From Breviolum minutum Mf 1.05b.01 (taxonomy: Eukaryota > Sar > Dinophyceae > Suessiales > Symbiodiniaceae): 64,000 nucleotides of DNA. The stretch covers positions 62,001-126,000 of the forward strand of contig DF240153.1 in assembly GCA_000507305.1 (NCBI GenBank), in the 5' to 3' direction. Positions within the stretch are counted from its first letter, which is position 1. Each line of letters opens with the position of its first letter. A program made the translations under genes and the position numbers. Of the stretch, positions 1-12,574 are shown one piece after another. The notes under the pieces were generated by a model. That model was not told the origin of the DNA and ran no database searches. It saw only the letters and a list, made by a program, of their open reading frames with translations.

Positions 1-268
1 ATCTGTCTAGCAAAATTTCTATAATTCTTGAACCTGAATGATCAGGACATTTTGGGGGGGAGCAATCCCTTACAATAACACCACCATCTTTAGGGGCAAA
101 TTCCCTACTGGCGGGTGAGTTTACATGAATTAACTACCATTTGGGGGAAAACTTCCCGGCCCACAATCTGGTCACTAAATTTGGGGAGAACCAACCCAGC
201 GGACTTCTTCATGGCAGAGATGTTTTCCCGGAATTAAAGCCTAAGTCAAAGTTGCAGATGTAAATATG

Positions 269-366
269 TACCTAGGACCCCAACGACCTCTATTTTTGAA
301 GGTCAACCCTCCAAAAACAAGGCCCAAACTTCAAGCACAACGAGGCTCATCAAAGGGTTCCAGGTA
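269..366. repeat. Family E TIR element
   Basis: TACCTAGGACCCC and GGGTTCCAGGTA ends; interior CTCTATTTTTGAAGGTCAACC and CCAAAAACAAGG. Confidence 0.65.
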
Positions 367-552
367 TGAATTGTTTAACGAAAAAAAAATACGTGTGTGC
401 TTTTTACACATCAATTGATCTATTGATTGGGATGTGCAACCCTTGGTGACATTTGGCGACCAGGATTTATGACATGTTTGGCTTGGGAGGATCCCTATAA
501 ACCTGCACCTGCCGCTGGTACTAGGTGGGGGAGCATCCCAATATATAATATG

Positions 553-635
553 TACCTGGAACCCTTTGATGGCCCTTGTTTCGGGTGGAATTTCGGCCTT
601 GTTTTGAGGGGGGTTGACCTTCTAGGTCCTAGGTA
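553..635. repeat. Family E TIR element
   Basis: TACCTGGAACCCTTTGATGG and AGGTCCTAGGTA ends. A right-half fragment also lies at about 960-1060. Confidence 0.6.
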
Positions 636-1682
636 TTTATAAGTACATGTATACCAAGACCACTCAACCCCTTCAAAAAGAGGGCTGTTCACCTTGTCAG
701 AACCAGGTCAAAACATTTTCGGGGGCTACAAACCTCTCCAAAACTATAGGTTTCATTTCATGAACCTAAATTGTCAGGTGTTCTTGAGAAGGTAAGATCC
801 AAAATATGAAAAAATTGGCTATCAAGCTGAAATGGATGCTTGCCACTAAATTTACCGGTGAATTCTGGCCAAAGGCTTGGAAAAACAAAGGTTCCATGGC
901 AGGAAAGGGGGTGTGTTTTAACACCAACCCTCTCTTTCAAGTGGCATTTCCCATTGGATTCCTTTCCTGGAATCCAAGTTTAAAGGTCAACGGTCAACCA
1001 ACCCCTCAAAACAAAGCCTGTTCCGAAACCAAAAGACTGGTCATCAAAGGGTTCCAGGTTCACTTTATCTCTACGCTCCAGGAAATTAACATATCCCACC
1101 CGGGGAAAAAGAAAATCATCTTCAAATATGCCTTCTCAGGGGGATATGTTAATTCCCTGCAGGGTATTCTATCTGCTTTTTTCAATAAAACTTGTTCAAC
1201 TTGTCAACTTTCTACCCTCCCCTGAAACTCCACAAATCTAGCCAAGCTCGCCCTGGTGAAAAAGGATGGTTTACAGTTGGCTTCGATGATTTGTTCAATT
1301 TTCCTTTTGGGGAAATGGCAACTCGTCGGCCCTTAACCCAGCCGGAGGGGGTCACTCTTAGAATCCCTTGGATTTTCACATCCTCCACTTGGATGAAAAA
1401 ACACACAAAATTTGGGAACCTTAGATATTTGCTGAATTATATAATAAGGTGGTTGGATTCAGAATATGTATCATAAATCTCCCAAATCATGAAAAAATGG
1501 CGATTGATTTCCCATGGTACAAGCACAATCCCTTTAAAAAAAATCCCCAACAAAAAACAATTCCAACAAGCAAATCTTCCCTTTCCAGTCCAAGGACCCA
1601 TGCGATTTGGAGAATTTTTTTTCCTACTCCGAAACACTGGGGAAGCCTTGTGCGTTTGCGCCACACCTCATTGGCCCTTCAA

Positions 1683-1893
1683 GGAACTGAATCAGGAAAT
1701 ATCAGCCGCGTTTCACGCCGCGTTTCAGGAATTGATTGGCAGCTGTTCTGCGAAGTACGGCGGCGTGATCCAAGCTGATCCAAAAAAAAACATCAAGCAG
1801 AAAGGATGGAGGGAGCAACAGAAACAGAATCACTTTAGGTCCCAGCACCTTCCAATTGGGTGTGCCGTCCTTAAAACCCTGAGGGATATATAA
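1683..1893 (+). CDS. Coding-like segment
   Basis: The plus frame reads LNQEISAAFHAAFQELIGSC, SAKYGGVIQADPKKNIKQKG and WREQQKQNHFRSQHLPIGCA to a stop at 1893. Lys/Gln-rich and more GC-rich than the flanks. The frame is open further upstream, but that part looks like chance. Unrecognised. Confidence 0.22.
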
Positions 1894-2412
1894 TTGACCA
1901 CCCTTTTTAACAACGGAACCATCCAAGGCAGCCAAAGTGGAAAAGGGTCCAGGTTACGAGAGATTTTTTAAAATTCCAACGGTCGGACCCATGGTCCACG
2001 GACCCCGAAAAAACCTGAGTATCTAACAGCTCGATCGCAACTTACTGAACGGGGTCCGTGATCAGTAAGGTCCCACTCAATCGTTGAGGGAAAAATAAAT
2101 ATCAACGAAGTTGATTGCAAACAGCTAGCTCATTGTCTGTGTTTTTTTGCAAGTGGTACTCATATGGTTGGTGGTTGGGTAACATACAAATGGGTTGAAA
2201 TGAATGGTAGGTATTTCAGATATCCCAATCATGAACCACAAACTAGCAGTTGGCGATTACTTCTATAGCTCTTTACGCGCGGAAAGATGCACGCGTCAAA
2301 AACAACTTGCCTTGCAAATTGGCATGATTTTTGTCCCACCTCTTAGCTGTAGATTGATGGTTGAAAACGAAACCATTCTTGTCAATTCTGCAAGTTTGCG
2401 ACCTTTCTGAAA

Positions 2413-2519
2413 GGGATGGTGTTGTTCAAACTGTGACCCGAACTCAAAGGTTAAGTCAGTTATATACCTCCGACGAACGATCGGGGATAAAAAGGGCACA
2501 GCGGCTGAATCCCCTGGTA
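2413..2519 (-). repeat. Family B relic
   Basis: GGGATGGTG, ACTGTGACCCGAACTC, ACGATCGGGGATAAAAAGGGCAC and GGCTGAATCCCCTGG type segments in the right order. Confidence 0.5.
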
Positions 2520-2791
2520 TCTGTTTGTTCCTGCCCATTTCCACTGATTTCCGGCCGATAGTTGAAGGTTCACAAAGGTGCCGATAGTGAAAAATACTGA
2601 TGGTTATTTTCCCACGGGGAACCAGGCATTGGGCGGCCCCCAAAAAGTATCTTCACGTATCTTTCTTGTCCACAAAGGGTGGCGAAACATGTCCGAAAAT
2701 CCCACGTTTACAGATGCTCCATTCGAACCAGAGAAATCCGTTGATCAAAGAGCCCCAAAAACCAGTTGTCACTCTGAAAGATCATTTGACT

Positions 2792-2877
2792 TACACCCTC
2801 GAAAACTAACATGGAACCCCAAAATGAAGGTTTGTAAGATGTGATGTTTGGTTCCATGTTATTTTCCAGGGTGTAAC
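2792..2877. repeat. Family D hairpin (TACACCC ends)
   Basis: ACACCCTCGAAAACTAACATGG and CCATGTTATTTTCCAGGGTGT arms of a stem-loop. Confidence 0.65.
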
Positions 2878-3745
2878 TTAGATTTGAGCAAGATGATTGG
2901 AAGAAGTAAAACATGATCACTGCATGATCTGCAATAGTAGAAAGTAAAAACATCACCTACAACAATTCCAAGTAAAAAGAACTCAAGAAAAAAACTGTCA
3001 GCATAAAAAGCCCATGTTTGGGAATGTGATGTTTTTGTTCCAAATTCCAAACCCATTTCGGGAGCAAAAATTGGATGGATGGATGATTATCAAGGGATGA
3101 AAAAAGATTCTTGCATTGAAATCTGTGGGAAATCATACTTCACCAAACACCAAACCTGGATGTGTTGTGCTTATTTTTTCTTGCAAAAAGGATGGCCGCT
3201 CTTTAGACATCTCCAAAAAAGAATCCGAGATGTAAACTCTGCACAGGAAACTTGTTTTTTTGGATCAACTGCCTGCGTTTTTTTTCAGCCACATCGCAGA
3301 TCCGATCCGATCCGATCAGAAATCTCTCGGCGATGTGGTGTTTTGTTTTCAGAAAAGGGCAAACATGGCCAGCTCAATGGCTTCCACGCGCGTTTGGCGA
3401 TGTTTTTTTGCTCGGCGGTTTTTTGACCCGAAGTCGGATACGTGATACTGGTGATGCTTCAGAAATCCGGCGGTTGCACCAGTTGATATGGTAAATATCC
3501 CAGTACTTATAGGGTTTCAGCACCATGTTGGGTGGTGAACGCCGGATTTCTGAAGCATCAACAGTATGTTTTTTCGTTTTGCAGTGGTAGAATTTGGTGG
3601 CCGCGGCAGGAGCACAAAAAACGCTGGCAAACTTGTCCATCCCCACAGGTGGCACGGTGTTGGTGTGGGTGTTTTTTTCTGGTGGTTTTGGGGGAGGGAA
3701 TCTTCCAACAAAAAAGCATCCGCAAAACCCCTCGAAAACAGCCAA

Positions 3746-3860
3746 TTACTTTCCCTAAAACCAACAGTTTGCCCCTGAAAATAGGCCTTCCCACAAGGAA
3801 ACTTGTCTTCCAACCATCCATTTTCAGGGGCTTTTGCTCTTAGTTTCACGGAGGGTACAC
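3746..3860. repeat. Family C hairpin element, diverged
   Basis: CCCTAAAACCAACAG..CCCCTGAAAATAGG on the left; CCATTTTCAGGGGC..TTAGTTTCACGGAGGG on the right. Confidence 0.55.
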
Positions 3861-4003
3861 CCCTGCGAGGTTCAAACAGCTTCAAAACCTTCCAGTTTTG
3901 TCCGGGCTCCCAGCTCGCAACTATATAAAGGCTAAAAAAAACATGTTCGCCGCTGCAGGAGGTTTTCTCTTTTATTCAAAAAAAATGAAAGAAAACTCTA
4001 CTA

Positions 4004-4106
4004 TAGTTGGTGGTTTCAACCCAGTTGAAAAATATGCACGTCAAAATGGGAATCTTCCCCAATTTTCGGGGTGAAAATAAAAAATATTTGAGTTGCCACC
4101 ACCTAG
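4004..4106 (+). mobile_element. MITE family A copy 1
   Basis: About 103 bp with TIRs TAGTTGGTGGTT and rc (CCACCACCTAG). The interior carries TTGAAAAATATG, GTCAAAATGGGAATC and GGGGTGAAAATAAAA, the signature of the family. Confidence 0.75.
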
Positions 4107-5066
4107 TCTACCCTACCCCTCCCGGCAAGAAAACATATCCCCTTCTTTGGTAGCTGGGAAGATGATTTTCCTTTTCCCAAAGGTGGGACATGTTAGTTCC
4201 CAGGGTAAGAAGACCAACTTGACACCACCCAAAGTTGAAGAAAACTCAGTTCTGAAAACTGGACCATCTTAAATACCAATAGGTATTTCCAAAGCAAAAA
4301 AAGGCATCCGTCTTCCCCAAGTCAGGCAAAAAAAAAGCTCGGGGAAGACTTCAGATTTTGCCTTAATTTTTAAGCCAAAAGTCGTGTGAGGTCGCGATGA
4401 AATTTCACCAGAATTTTTGGGTAAATCTTCCAGATTTTCCAGATTTTTTTTACCACCTTGACACTTGGATTTGCTTGGCCACGATGCGGATGGAATCCGT
4501 CAGTAAAATAAAATTTCTCCCAAATGGCGGTTTGTTTAATGATAATTTACCCATGGTTAAAAATATATTAAAGACATCACCAAGCTTAAACAAAACAAAA
4601 ATCCACCCCGTTTTTGTTTCTGTGCTCCATGGGCCTTATAGTTCCCAGTCTTCTACCTATCATTTTTCCGGACCCGGCGCTGTAGGCAGCCGCCATTCAA
4701 GTTAACCTCATCCCTTCGCAAAGGTCGGAGTTTTTCTTGGTGGCGCTTTTCGTGCCGAGGGTTTTTTTGGAGCGCGATGTGAGGTGCCCAAATTGACCAA
4801 ATTTGGCTGGTGATAGCAGTGTTCGACTTGGACTTTTTCGTTGGGTTTGTTAGGATCAATGGGTTATTTGACCTACTTATAGATGGGGGGGTATACTTGG
4901 GGAACCTTTGATCCTAACTTCCTAGGACATCCACGATTTGGTTTACCTTCCCGGCAACGTTCGAAAACATGGGACCCACCGAACCGAGTTCGGGAAGGAA
5001 GTTCGGAAAATCATCCACTCAAAAGTGCTGGTTCCCAGGAGGGTATAGCCCATCCATGTGACTGAT

Positions 5067-5093
5067 GATATATATATATATATATATATATAT
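5067..5093. repeat. (TA)n microsatellite and following hairpins
   Basis: Perfect TA run. To about 5215 it is followed by imperfect repeats of CATGGTGAATA and CATGATAACATGG. Confidence 0.9.
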
Positions 5094-6332
5094 CTACCGA
5101 CATGGTGAATATACCATCATGGTGAATATCATAATAACATTTATCTACCATGATAACATGGTAATTCATGGTGAATAACATGATAACATGGTTGTTTTTT
5201 GTCATGGTGAATTATATAGTAGGTATAAATATACCATACATGACATACATGGATGTGAGCAATGAAAAACACATTGAGAAATCCAAGATTCATTCCACCC
5301 ATATGCTCCACACGAATGGGACTGGTACAGTATAGTATACATATATAAGATATATATATATGTGCATATATATGTATACAATAATATGTATATATATATA
5401 TATATGTATGATCAATGTTGGCTATTGGCTGAGTTAATTGTTAGATTATAGTGATTATAGTGATGTAAGTATATGTTTGAGCTCTATATCATGGTTTTTC
5501 TCTTCACTTCAAAGTGTTGTTGGCGCAACAGGGAGGATTCTGTAAAAATTCTAAAAATGAACATTTCCTATAAGGGTTTTACGCTTGATTGGTTTTATTT
5601 GCACATTTACACATGTCGCACGGGACGCACCGCACCTGATATTTTCAAATCGCATGGTCCGAGGATGTTGACTCTCGGACATTTCTATTTTTCAGTCGCC
5701 ACTTCTTGAGAAGACCCTCAATTCTTGGTCCCCACCATCCCCTTTTCCCTGTAAGTCAAAAATCCTTTTTTAAAAAAAAGTAGTGCCTTGAAATTGTCGA
5801 GTATAAAGCCCTACTCAAATGCTGGTCTTTTCAGAAAGGCCATTGAATGAATAGCCTTTGGACTCCTAGTTTTTTGCGTCATATGTTTGTTTGCAAAAGT
5901 TTTGATGGGGTTCACCCCAAAAAAAAACATCGAAAAAAAAAAACATTTGATGATTGCATGACATGTGACAACATGATCTGTGCAATTTGTGAACAAAAAA
6001 ACGACTCCCACCTGATTTGTTCAAAATGTTAAAGTCACATCCAATGACTGGAAAAATTCACCGGCTGCAAGTCTCTTAAAAGAAGAGAAATTACCCGAAA
6101 CAGTTTCTTTTGGGTTCAAGAAATCCTATCCATTTTTTTCGCGTCTATATACCCACCCCAAAACTGAAATAGCCCCTACAAATGGTGGGTTTTCAGTAGG
6201 AACCTCCTTTTCTGTTAGTTTCAGGGAGTGTATCCACGGAATATACCTGAATTTCCGAACAACAAAAAATATTTCGGCCAAAATGGCGTCGAGGAAGCTG
6301 TATACACCTATCTGGTTGGTGTGCTCATTTGC

Positions 6333-6430
6333 TACCTGGAACCTGGAGATGTCCTCTATTTTGAGGGTTGTTTGCCCTCCAAAACAAGGCCGAAATTCCA
6401 ACCAAAACAAGGGTCAAAGGGTTCCAGGTA
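6333..6430. repeat. Family E TIR element
   Basis: TACCTGGAACC and GGTTCCAGGTA, perfect 11-bp ends including the TA target. Confidence 0.75.
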
Positions 6431-7285
6431 GTTGTTTAGTAAGGAAAATGGGAGCCTTGCATTGATCATTGGAGCCCAGGTATGGTATATATGGAAATCC
6501 TATCTGCTCACTATTTCATCATGAATTTCCGAAGGAAAAAAAAATCCTCTGCCAAATCGAAGTCAGGCAATCTCTAAGGTATGGAAAAAAAACACCGTTT
6601 GGATGTATAGAAAAAAACCTGGTAAATCATAAGGTGTCCAACTACCAACCTATGAACTGGTTATATCTCGCCGGATTTCTGGTTGCCATCCAACTCTATA
6701 TCGTAATGGTGGGGACCACCATGAAGGGAACCTGATGTCGCGGCGTTGAGATCGTCCCGCCCGCCTTCGGAGTGGATGAATCACTCCTCTCGGACTCTTC
6801 CTGATCTCCCAAGGACGTTCAGAATCAACACAACACCCCCCCAAAAAGAAAAACGGTGAAAAAATTGATAAGTATAGGAAATGGAACTATATAAGACTAA
6901 AAACTAGTAAATGAAATTTTATGAAACTCATATTATACTAAAAATCAAAAAATGAAACCTTTACCGATATATCGAAAAAAATTCATGGTTTAATCTTTTT
7001 AGGCAACTGGATGGTTGGTCACTTTTGGAGGGTCAAGTTGTTTGAAAATCAACGAAAAAAATGATGCCTGGAAAAGGGGGGTAAACGGTGGAGGAATGGG
7101 GGAAAAGACGTGGAGTTTTTTCCCTGAAGTCAAAAAAGGAACGGACAAAACGTGGTGTTATTTTTGCAACTCAATAGAAAGATAACAAAGTAAACAACAG
7201 AACATTTCCGCACTTTGAAATATGTTCCTGAATATCACGTTTGAAACCTAGGATCATTAATAAGTTGTACCATTCATAACCCATA

Positions 7286-7373
7286 GGATCCATGTATGGT
7301 ATCTATATCTATATTTACCTACATTTGGCAAAGGTTTATGTTAAATGTAGGTAAATATACCATACATGGATCC
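7286..7373. repeat. Family F long hairpin
   Basis: GGATCCATGTATGGTAT and ATACCATACATGGATCC are perfect arms; inner arms ATATTTACCTACATTT and AAATGTAGGTAAATAT also pair. Confidence 0.85.
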
Positions 7374-7812
7374 TAAGGGTAGGTATAGGTGTTGGTTGAG
7401 CAACCCATCTGGTAAATACTAGTCAACTTTCAACCGACTCCCCCAATAATTAGGGATTCAAATGACACAACAATAGTTGAAACAGCCACCTATACTTGAA
7501 TGTCCCAGGAAGTTAGTAAAAGGCTGGCAAGTCGGTTATAGCCCCAGTATACCCCATTTGTAAGTAGGTTATAAGTTATAACCCATTTACTAACCATTTA
7601 CTAACTTCCTGCAACATCTATCTATACTTGGACCTTCCATTTTGGGTGCCTTACATTACATGCTTCCCTGGCAGTTCGTGTCAATTCACCAACCAACAGG
7701 GATAGGGTCTAATTGGAACCCCGACTGGAAGGTGCTCGTGTAAACAAGTGATGTTTCAACACCTCTCCGACCCTGGAAATCAACAACCATTTTAAAAATG
7801 GTGCTTCCTTTT

Positions 7813-7876
7813 CTAGTTGGTGGTTTCAACCCATTTGAAAAATATTAGTCAAATTGGAAATATGCCCCAAATAGCC
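7813..7876 (+). mobile_element. MITE family A copy 2, left half only
   Basis: CTAGTTGGTGGTTTCAACC start and the TTGAAAAATATTAGTCAAATTGG interior region present; right TIR missing. Confidence 0.65.
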
Positions 7877-8324
7877 TATCAAAAAAATGGTGGAAAGTGG
7901 ACTTCATGGGTTAAGTCAACACCACTTAGGGCGACGTTTTTGGGCGGTTGGCCCCTTTTCCCCCCACCTTTGCCGGATGTCAAGCTCCAAATTCCGAAAA
8001 AAAAAAAAAACTACCAGTTGGAACTTGGAAGTTGGGAAATGTTTCCTTTTTGTTTTCATAAAAAAAATCTGGGAGTTTTTTGGGTGTTTTTTATTGCTCA
8101 AAATTGCTTATAAAACCCACCAAAATAGAGCTGAAAACTTCACCAAAACCGGGTGGCCTATGGGTCGAAAGTGCAAATGGGCAACACCTTGCGCCTTCGG
8201 AGGCGTTGGAGGCGTTGGCCATTGGTGATGGAGGGGCTTCGGTGGTTTTTGGGGGATGGGTTTTCCCATAAATCTTGCTTACAAGCTAGCTTATAGAGGT
8301 GAGGATTCCTGCATGTACCTGAAA

Positions 8325-8393
8325 CTAGTTGGTGGTTTCAACCCATCTGAAAAATATGTTGGTCAAATTGGAAATCTCTTCCCCAAGTCATCT
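8325..8393 (+). mobile_element. MITE family A copy 3, truncated
   Basis: Left TIR and interior up to CTTCCCCAAGT; no right TIR. It ends in a short segment (TGTTGATGTCCTATTCTAT) that also precedes copies 4 and 5. Confidence 0.65.
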
Positions 8394-8415
8394 TGTTGAT
8401 GTCCTATTCTATTCT

Positions 8416-8531
8416 CTAGTTGGTGGTTTCAACCCAACCCCTTTGGAGAAGTATGTTCGTCAAATTGGGAATCATTTCCCCAGGGATCCGGGATGAAAAA
8501 ATATAAAAACATTTGAGTTGCCACCACCTAG
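8416..8531 (+). mobile_element. MITE family A copy 4
   Basis: Full element with CTAG at both ends; interior slightly longer (extra ACCCC) than the other copies. Confidence 0.75.
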
Positions 8532-9923
8532 AAAAGACCCTTGGCTGACATGAACCATGAAATCCTGAGGGGCTTATTTTTCGGGATCTTTTTGGCTTAT
8601 TTAAAAAAAAACGTATGCTTGGGTAGTATTTCATCCCAATATAAAACAACCACCCAGGGTGAACGAAAAAAAAAACTGCTCATTTGGGGGGGGGGGGGTG
8701 CTGGAAAAACCATCTTTAGAACTAAGGATCAAATGATTCAATCTCTAACCTGGCTTTTATCCCTAAAAGTCATCAGCTTCAGTTCACGGGTCACCTTTGA
8801 ACTCACTCACTCACCATCCCCAACAAAGGTCACGTTGACAGAAAAACCCCAGGGAGTGGTGGGTGTTTTTTTTGCCACTCAGCGGATTTGGTCAGTTTTG
8901 TTGGTTTGGGGCGTTTGGTGGTTTGGATAGTTGGGATCCCCGAAAATGAAAGGAATTGTTACGTAGGGATACCCCTAGAATCCCAAACCACCGGGCCCCA
9001 AATCCCACCCATTGACCATTAGCTGAGCCACCCCGTTTTTTTAACAGCACAAGTATAGGAGAAGGTTGAGGATGCTTTTTTCACTCCTATGATTTGTGAA
9101 GGAGTGAAGTCATGCCTATTTCTGAGACAAACCCGGAATCAATATGTAGCTGGTATGTACAAAATCAGTTTTGTTTTTAGAGATTCCTCAGTCCAAACAG
9201 CCAAGATGCGGACCAACCAGACTCTACTGGCAGTTATCACCCTCCGACGAGTGGTGTTGAAAAAGCCTAATGGCACCCCAAAACCCATCAATTTGGCACT
9301 CCTAATTTTTTTACCCTGTATTTACTATGAAAACCTCAGGCACTTTCAGGTATCAAGGATTTCTAACGGAACTGTTTCACGACAAACCCCCGATTGGTTC
9401 CAAACGAATCTACTTCCTGTGCTTCATGCATCAAAACTCTTGGAGAACCTGGGGGAGAAACTACTAGAAACTTCACGAGTCCTGAATTTAAGTTTTTCTT
9501 GTTGAGGTCGTTCCCCTTATCTTACTCAGCCATTTTCAACTACTTGGAAATTGGTCGAATTTTTTGGACCCGCTAAAAAAATATCTGAAATTAATTTTTC
9601 CTACAAAATGTTCGTCATCCCTAGATGTTAGCCACGGAGTACATTATTTACTTACAACTACCCGCTCAAACTACCCAACTGTAGGTAAATAGACCCTACA
9701 AAATGATTCTTTGGATATGGATACGCACTGTGAGAAATATTATTGCATTCTACTTTTAACCAGGTTGTTCGATCTGTTCGTTCAAAATTCAAATTGGAGT
9801 TGGCCATCATGCCCAAAAAAAAAACGTCCAAAAATATTCACCTCCCCCAATCTAAAGAAGTAACAAAAATAAATCCTTGCAAAACAAATCCCCAAGTGAA
9901 TCTGTTGATGTCCTATTCTATCT

Positions 9924-10027
9924 CTAGTTGGTGGTTGAACCAACAACTTTGAGAAGTATGCTCGTCAAAATGGGAATCTTTCCCAAAGAGGGGTGAAAAC
10001 AAAAGATACTTTGAAATCACCACCTAG
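9924..10027 (+). mobile_element. MITE family A copy 5
   Basis: Full element, CTAG to CCTAG, with the same 5' flank (TGTTGATGTCCTATTCTAT) as copy 4. Confidence 0.75.
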
Positions 10028-10527
10028 TAGATCTCGTCCGGAAACAATTTGATGAAACTTTCAACAACTTTGGTGACCCCCAAATAAAGGCCAACATAAA
10101 ACATCCGGAGGCAGATCTGTTTTTCGCCAACCTTCACACCCTTTATCATCCAAGTGGATGGTTCAGTGGTGATCGGATCACCCCCAGTTTACAAGCCGTG
10201 AATGGCAATGTTTGATTGCGTTCCACAACCCGATCCTTTGGGGGACGACAATAACTATGGTTATTAATTAGTGAAACTCTTTAACTGGGATTATCCTCCA
10301 AGTATTCAAGGGCCTGTTCTTTTGTTAATCATCCAGTCATGTCGCACTCGGAAATCTCATGTCCCCTGGGGTAAAATGAACTCTTAACTTATCTTTACTT
10401 GAAAATCATGTTTAGCCTCTTTTTGTGATCATTTCCAATCCCCTCCCCCCAAAAAAAACAAACAAAACTTTCACGCATTTTTTTCGGATTGATCTTTGAA
10501 TTTGTTTTTTCCTCATCCATCACCCAG

Positions 10528-10650
10528 ACATTACCTCCCGAAGTTGATCCTTACTGGGATGCCCGAGCTAAAGCCAAGTCCAAGAGACGACGGGGATTGG
10601 GCCTCATGGAGACATGTGCCACCCAACTGGCAGTCGTTGCTACCATATGA
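10528..10650 (+). CDS. Candidate 3'-terminal exon
   Basis: A long pyrimidine-rich run ends in CACCCAG at 10527. The next 40 codons are open to TGA (LPPEVDPYWDARAKAKSKRR, then GLGLMETCATQLAVVATI). The frame starts on the first base after the AG. Local GC is higher than in the flanks and no repeat family covers it. Product unknown; it could be the tail of an Arg/Lys-rich protein. The upstream exon is not found. Confidence 0.35.
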   Translation, partial: TLPPEVDPYWDARAKAKSKRRRGLGLMETCATQLAVVATI

Positions 10651-11334
10651 TGCAACTCCTTAAACCGTTACTTTAAAAAATGGTGATTTGTAGACCAACG
10701 GACTTCCAAGGTTTAAATCCATTTGCATCTGTTCTTTTGGGTTGCCGGAGAAACGAAAACAACATGACTCGAAAAAAAAAAGTGCCAAAAAGGGAGGTCG
10801 TTGGATAGACTGGGACAAAGACTGGGATAGCGGATGTCCCACCATGGAATACTACCTTGTAAGACTGTAAGAGTAGAGTGGGACAGTTGATTTCTATGGT
10901 GGGACAATGCTGCGGCAATGTGCAAGCTATCACCAGTACAAAGGGGTCAGCCATCTAGTTAAACAGAACCTGTTCCTATCATAGTACTTTTTCTATCAGA
11001 CCAAAGTCTTCAACCCAGAGCGTTAAAATTTCCAAGCGTCAAATTGCATAAGGGCAGCGGGTCTGCATCGAACAAACCCAGGGTACGTTTGGGGTTTTCG
11101 GTGTTTGGGGTTTGGACCTGTGGTGTGTTTGAACCTTAACGGCGCCCAATGTCCCACATGGGCCTTAAGGCCAATTTTGCCTCATTTGTTTTGGTTTTTC
11201 CTTCTCGAGGGTTCGTTTGGTCGACGTCTGCGCACATCGGCACATCTGCGCCTCTATGGGCACATCTTCTTCTTCATGGGCACATCTTCCTCTTCATGGG
11301 CACATCTTGTTCTTCGTGCGCACAAATCAGTGAA

Positions 11335-11372
11335 TCAAATAATCCAATCAATCAACCAACCAATCAATCAGT

Positions 11373-11406
<34 letters not shown>

Positions 11407-11485
11407 GTCAAACAATCAACCAAATCAATCAACCAATCAACCAATCAATCAATCAACCAATCAATCAACCAATCAATCAACCAGT

Positions 11486-11524
<39 letters not shown>

Positions 11525-11740
11525 ATCACATCACATCACATCACATCAAATCAAATCAAATCAAATCAAATCAAATCAATCAAGTAATCATGAACCAGGC
11601 GATGAGTCTATGAATCAATTCAGTCACACCACATAAATCACATCAAATCAAAATCAAAATCGAAATCAAAATCAAATCAAATCAATCAATCAATCGGTCA
11701 ATCAATCAAACAATCAATCAAGCAATAAGCATGATGAAGC
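11335..11740. repeat. (TCAA)n / (ATCAA)n microsatellite
   Basis: Interrupted TCAA, CCAA and ATCAC units. It yields open frames coding for N/Q/S/I repeats that are not genes. It marks the left edge of the gene-like island. Confidence 0.92.
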
Positions 11741-11759
11741 AAACAAGTTGATCAAAGAA

Positions 11760-12090
11760 ACGCCACCTTTTCAGATCATCGATTCAAGACCATTTGATAC
11801 AACGCACGCGCTTTTTTCCGTGGACGGCCGTGGATCTGCAGGCTGCCCTGTGAACGGCAGGCCGGAAACAGCCCCTTTGGGCGGCCAGAACCATGCTTTG
11901 GTCTGAGTCTGAAGTTCCGACGCCCATTGTCAGAAGAGTGTGGCGCCCGTTTTCTGACGTGGAGCATGCTGGCAGTCGAATGTTTGAAAACAAATGCCAA
12001 CACCGGGCCGTGTCTATGGATAAGTCCTGCCCGGTGGTTGTATTAGGGAACAGCAAAAAGATTTGTCGAGCGCTTTCTTACTGATTTTGT
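11760..12090 (+). other. GC-rich unique segment with short ORF
   Basis: TIR-element-free sequence directly after the (TCAA)n tract. Plus frame 11893-12084 reads MLWSESEVPTPIVRRVWRPF, SDVEHAGSRMFENKCQHRAV and CPVVVLGNSKKICRALSY to a stop. The minus strand is also open (11784-12056). Strand and product unresolved. Confidence 0.25.
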
Positions 12091-12574
12091 TTGTGTGTAT
12101 GTGTGCGCGCGTTAAACAATTGCAACCCGCCTGCGAGTTTGCCACCGAATTTCATACAAGCTGTTCCGCGGAATTTGCGCTGCCATGGCAGCAGTGAAAC
12201 TTCCATGGTCCCAATGGGAATCAAATTTCTGGCAGATATAAAAACCTCTGCTAGATAAAGTTACAGATTTGTTTGTAACCATGAAATGTTTAAGTAGTTT
12301 GTTTTCAGGTTTCTGGCTTTGATTCCACGAGAAGCGAAGGGGACGTGATGAGAATTGTACTCAACTAAAAAAAAAAGGCATGAACATACATGGTCCTGAT
12401 CGTTTGTTTCTGTCTAAGGGTAGAAACATACACTGAGGTTAGTTTCCACCAAGCGCCAACGCTGCGCCCCGGCGGTAGGGGGTAAAAAGCAAACGACAAT
12501 GTCGAATCATATTGTCGAAGATGGTGACTTATCGAGGCCTTTTGCTTTTAATGCTGCTACTTTGTGACAACTGT

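Larger units (their letters stand above)
4200..7800. other. AT-rich stretch without supported genes
   Basis: Holds the (TA)n block, families E and F, weak C-like arms at 6150-6232 and a GC-richer patch at 4670-4790 whose minus frame is Arg/Lys-rich but unsupported. Nothing else recognised. Confidence 0.6.

Noticed and set aside
806-1225. 139-codon plus frame
   Set aside because: Much of it is a fragment of family E; the remainder has no coding-like features.
11105-11613. Frames coding for N/Q/S/I repeats
   Set aside because: Translation of the (TCAA)n tract, open in more than one frame.
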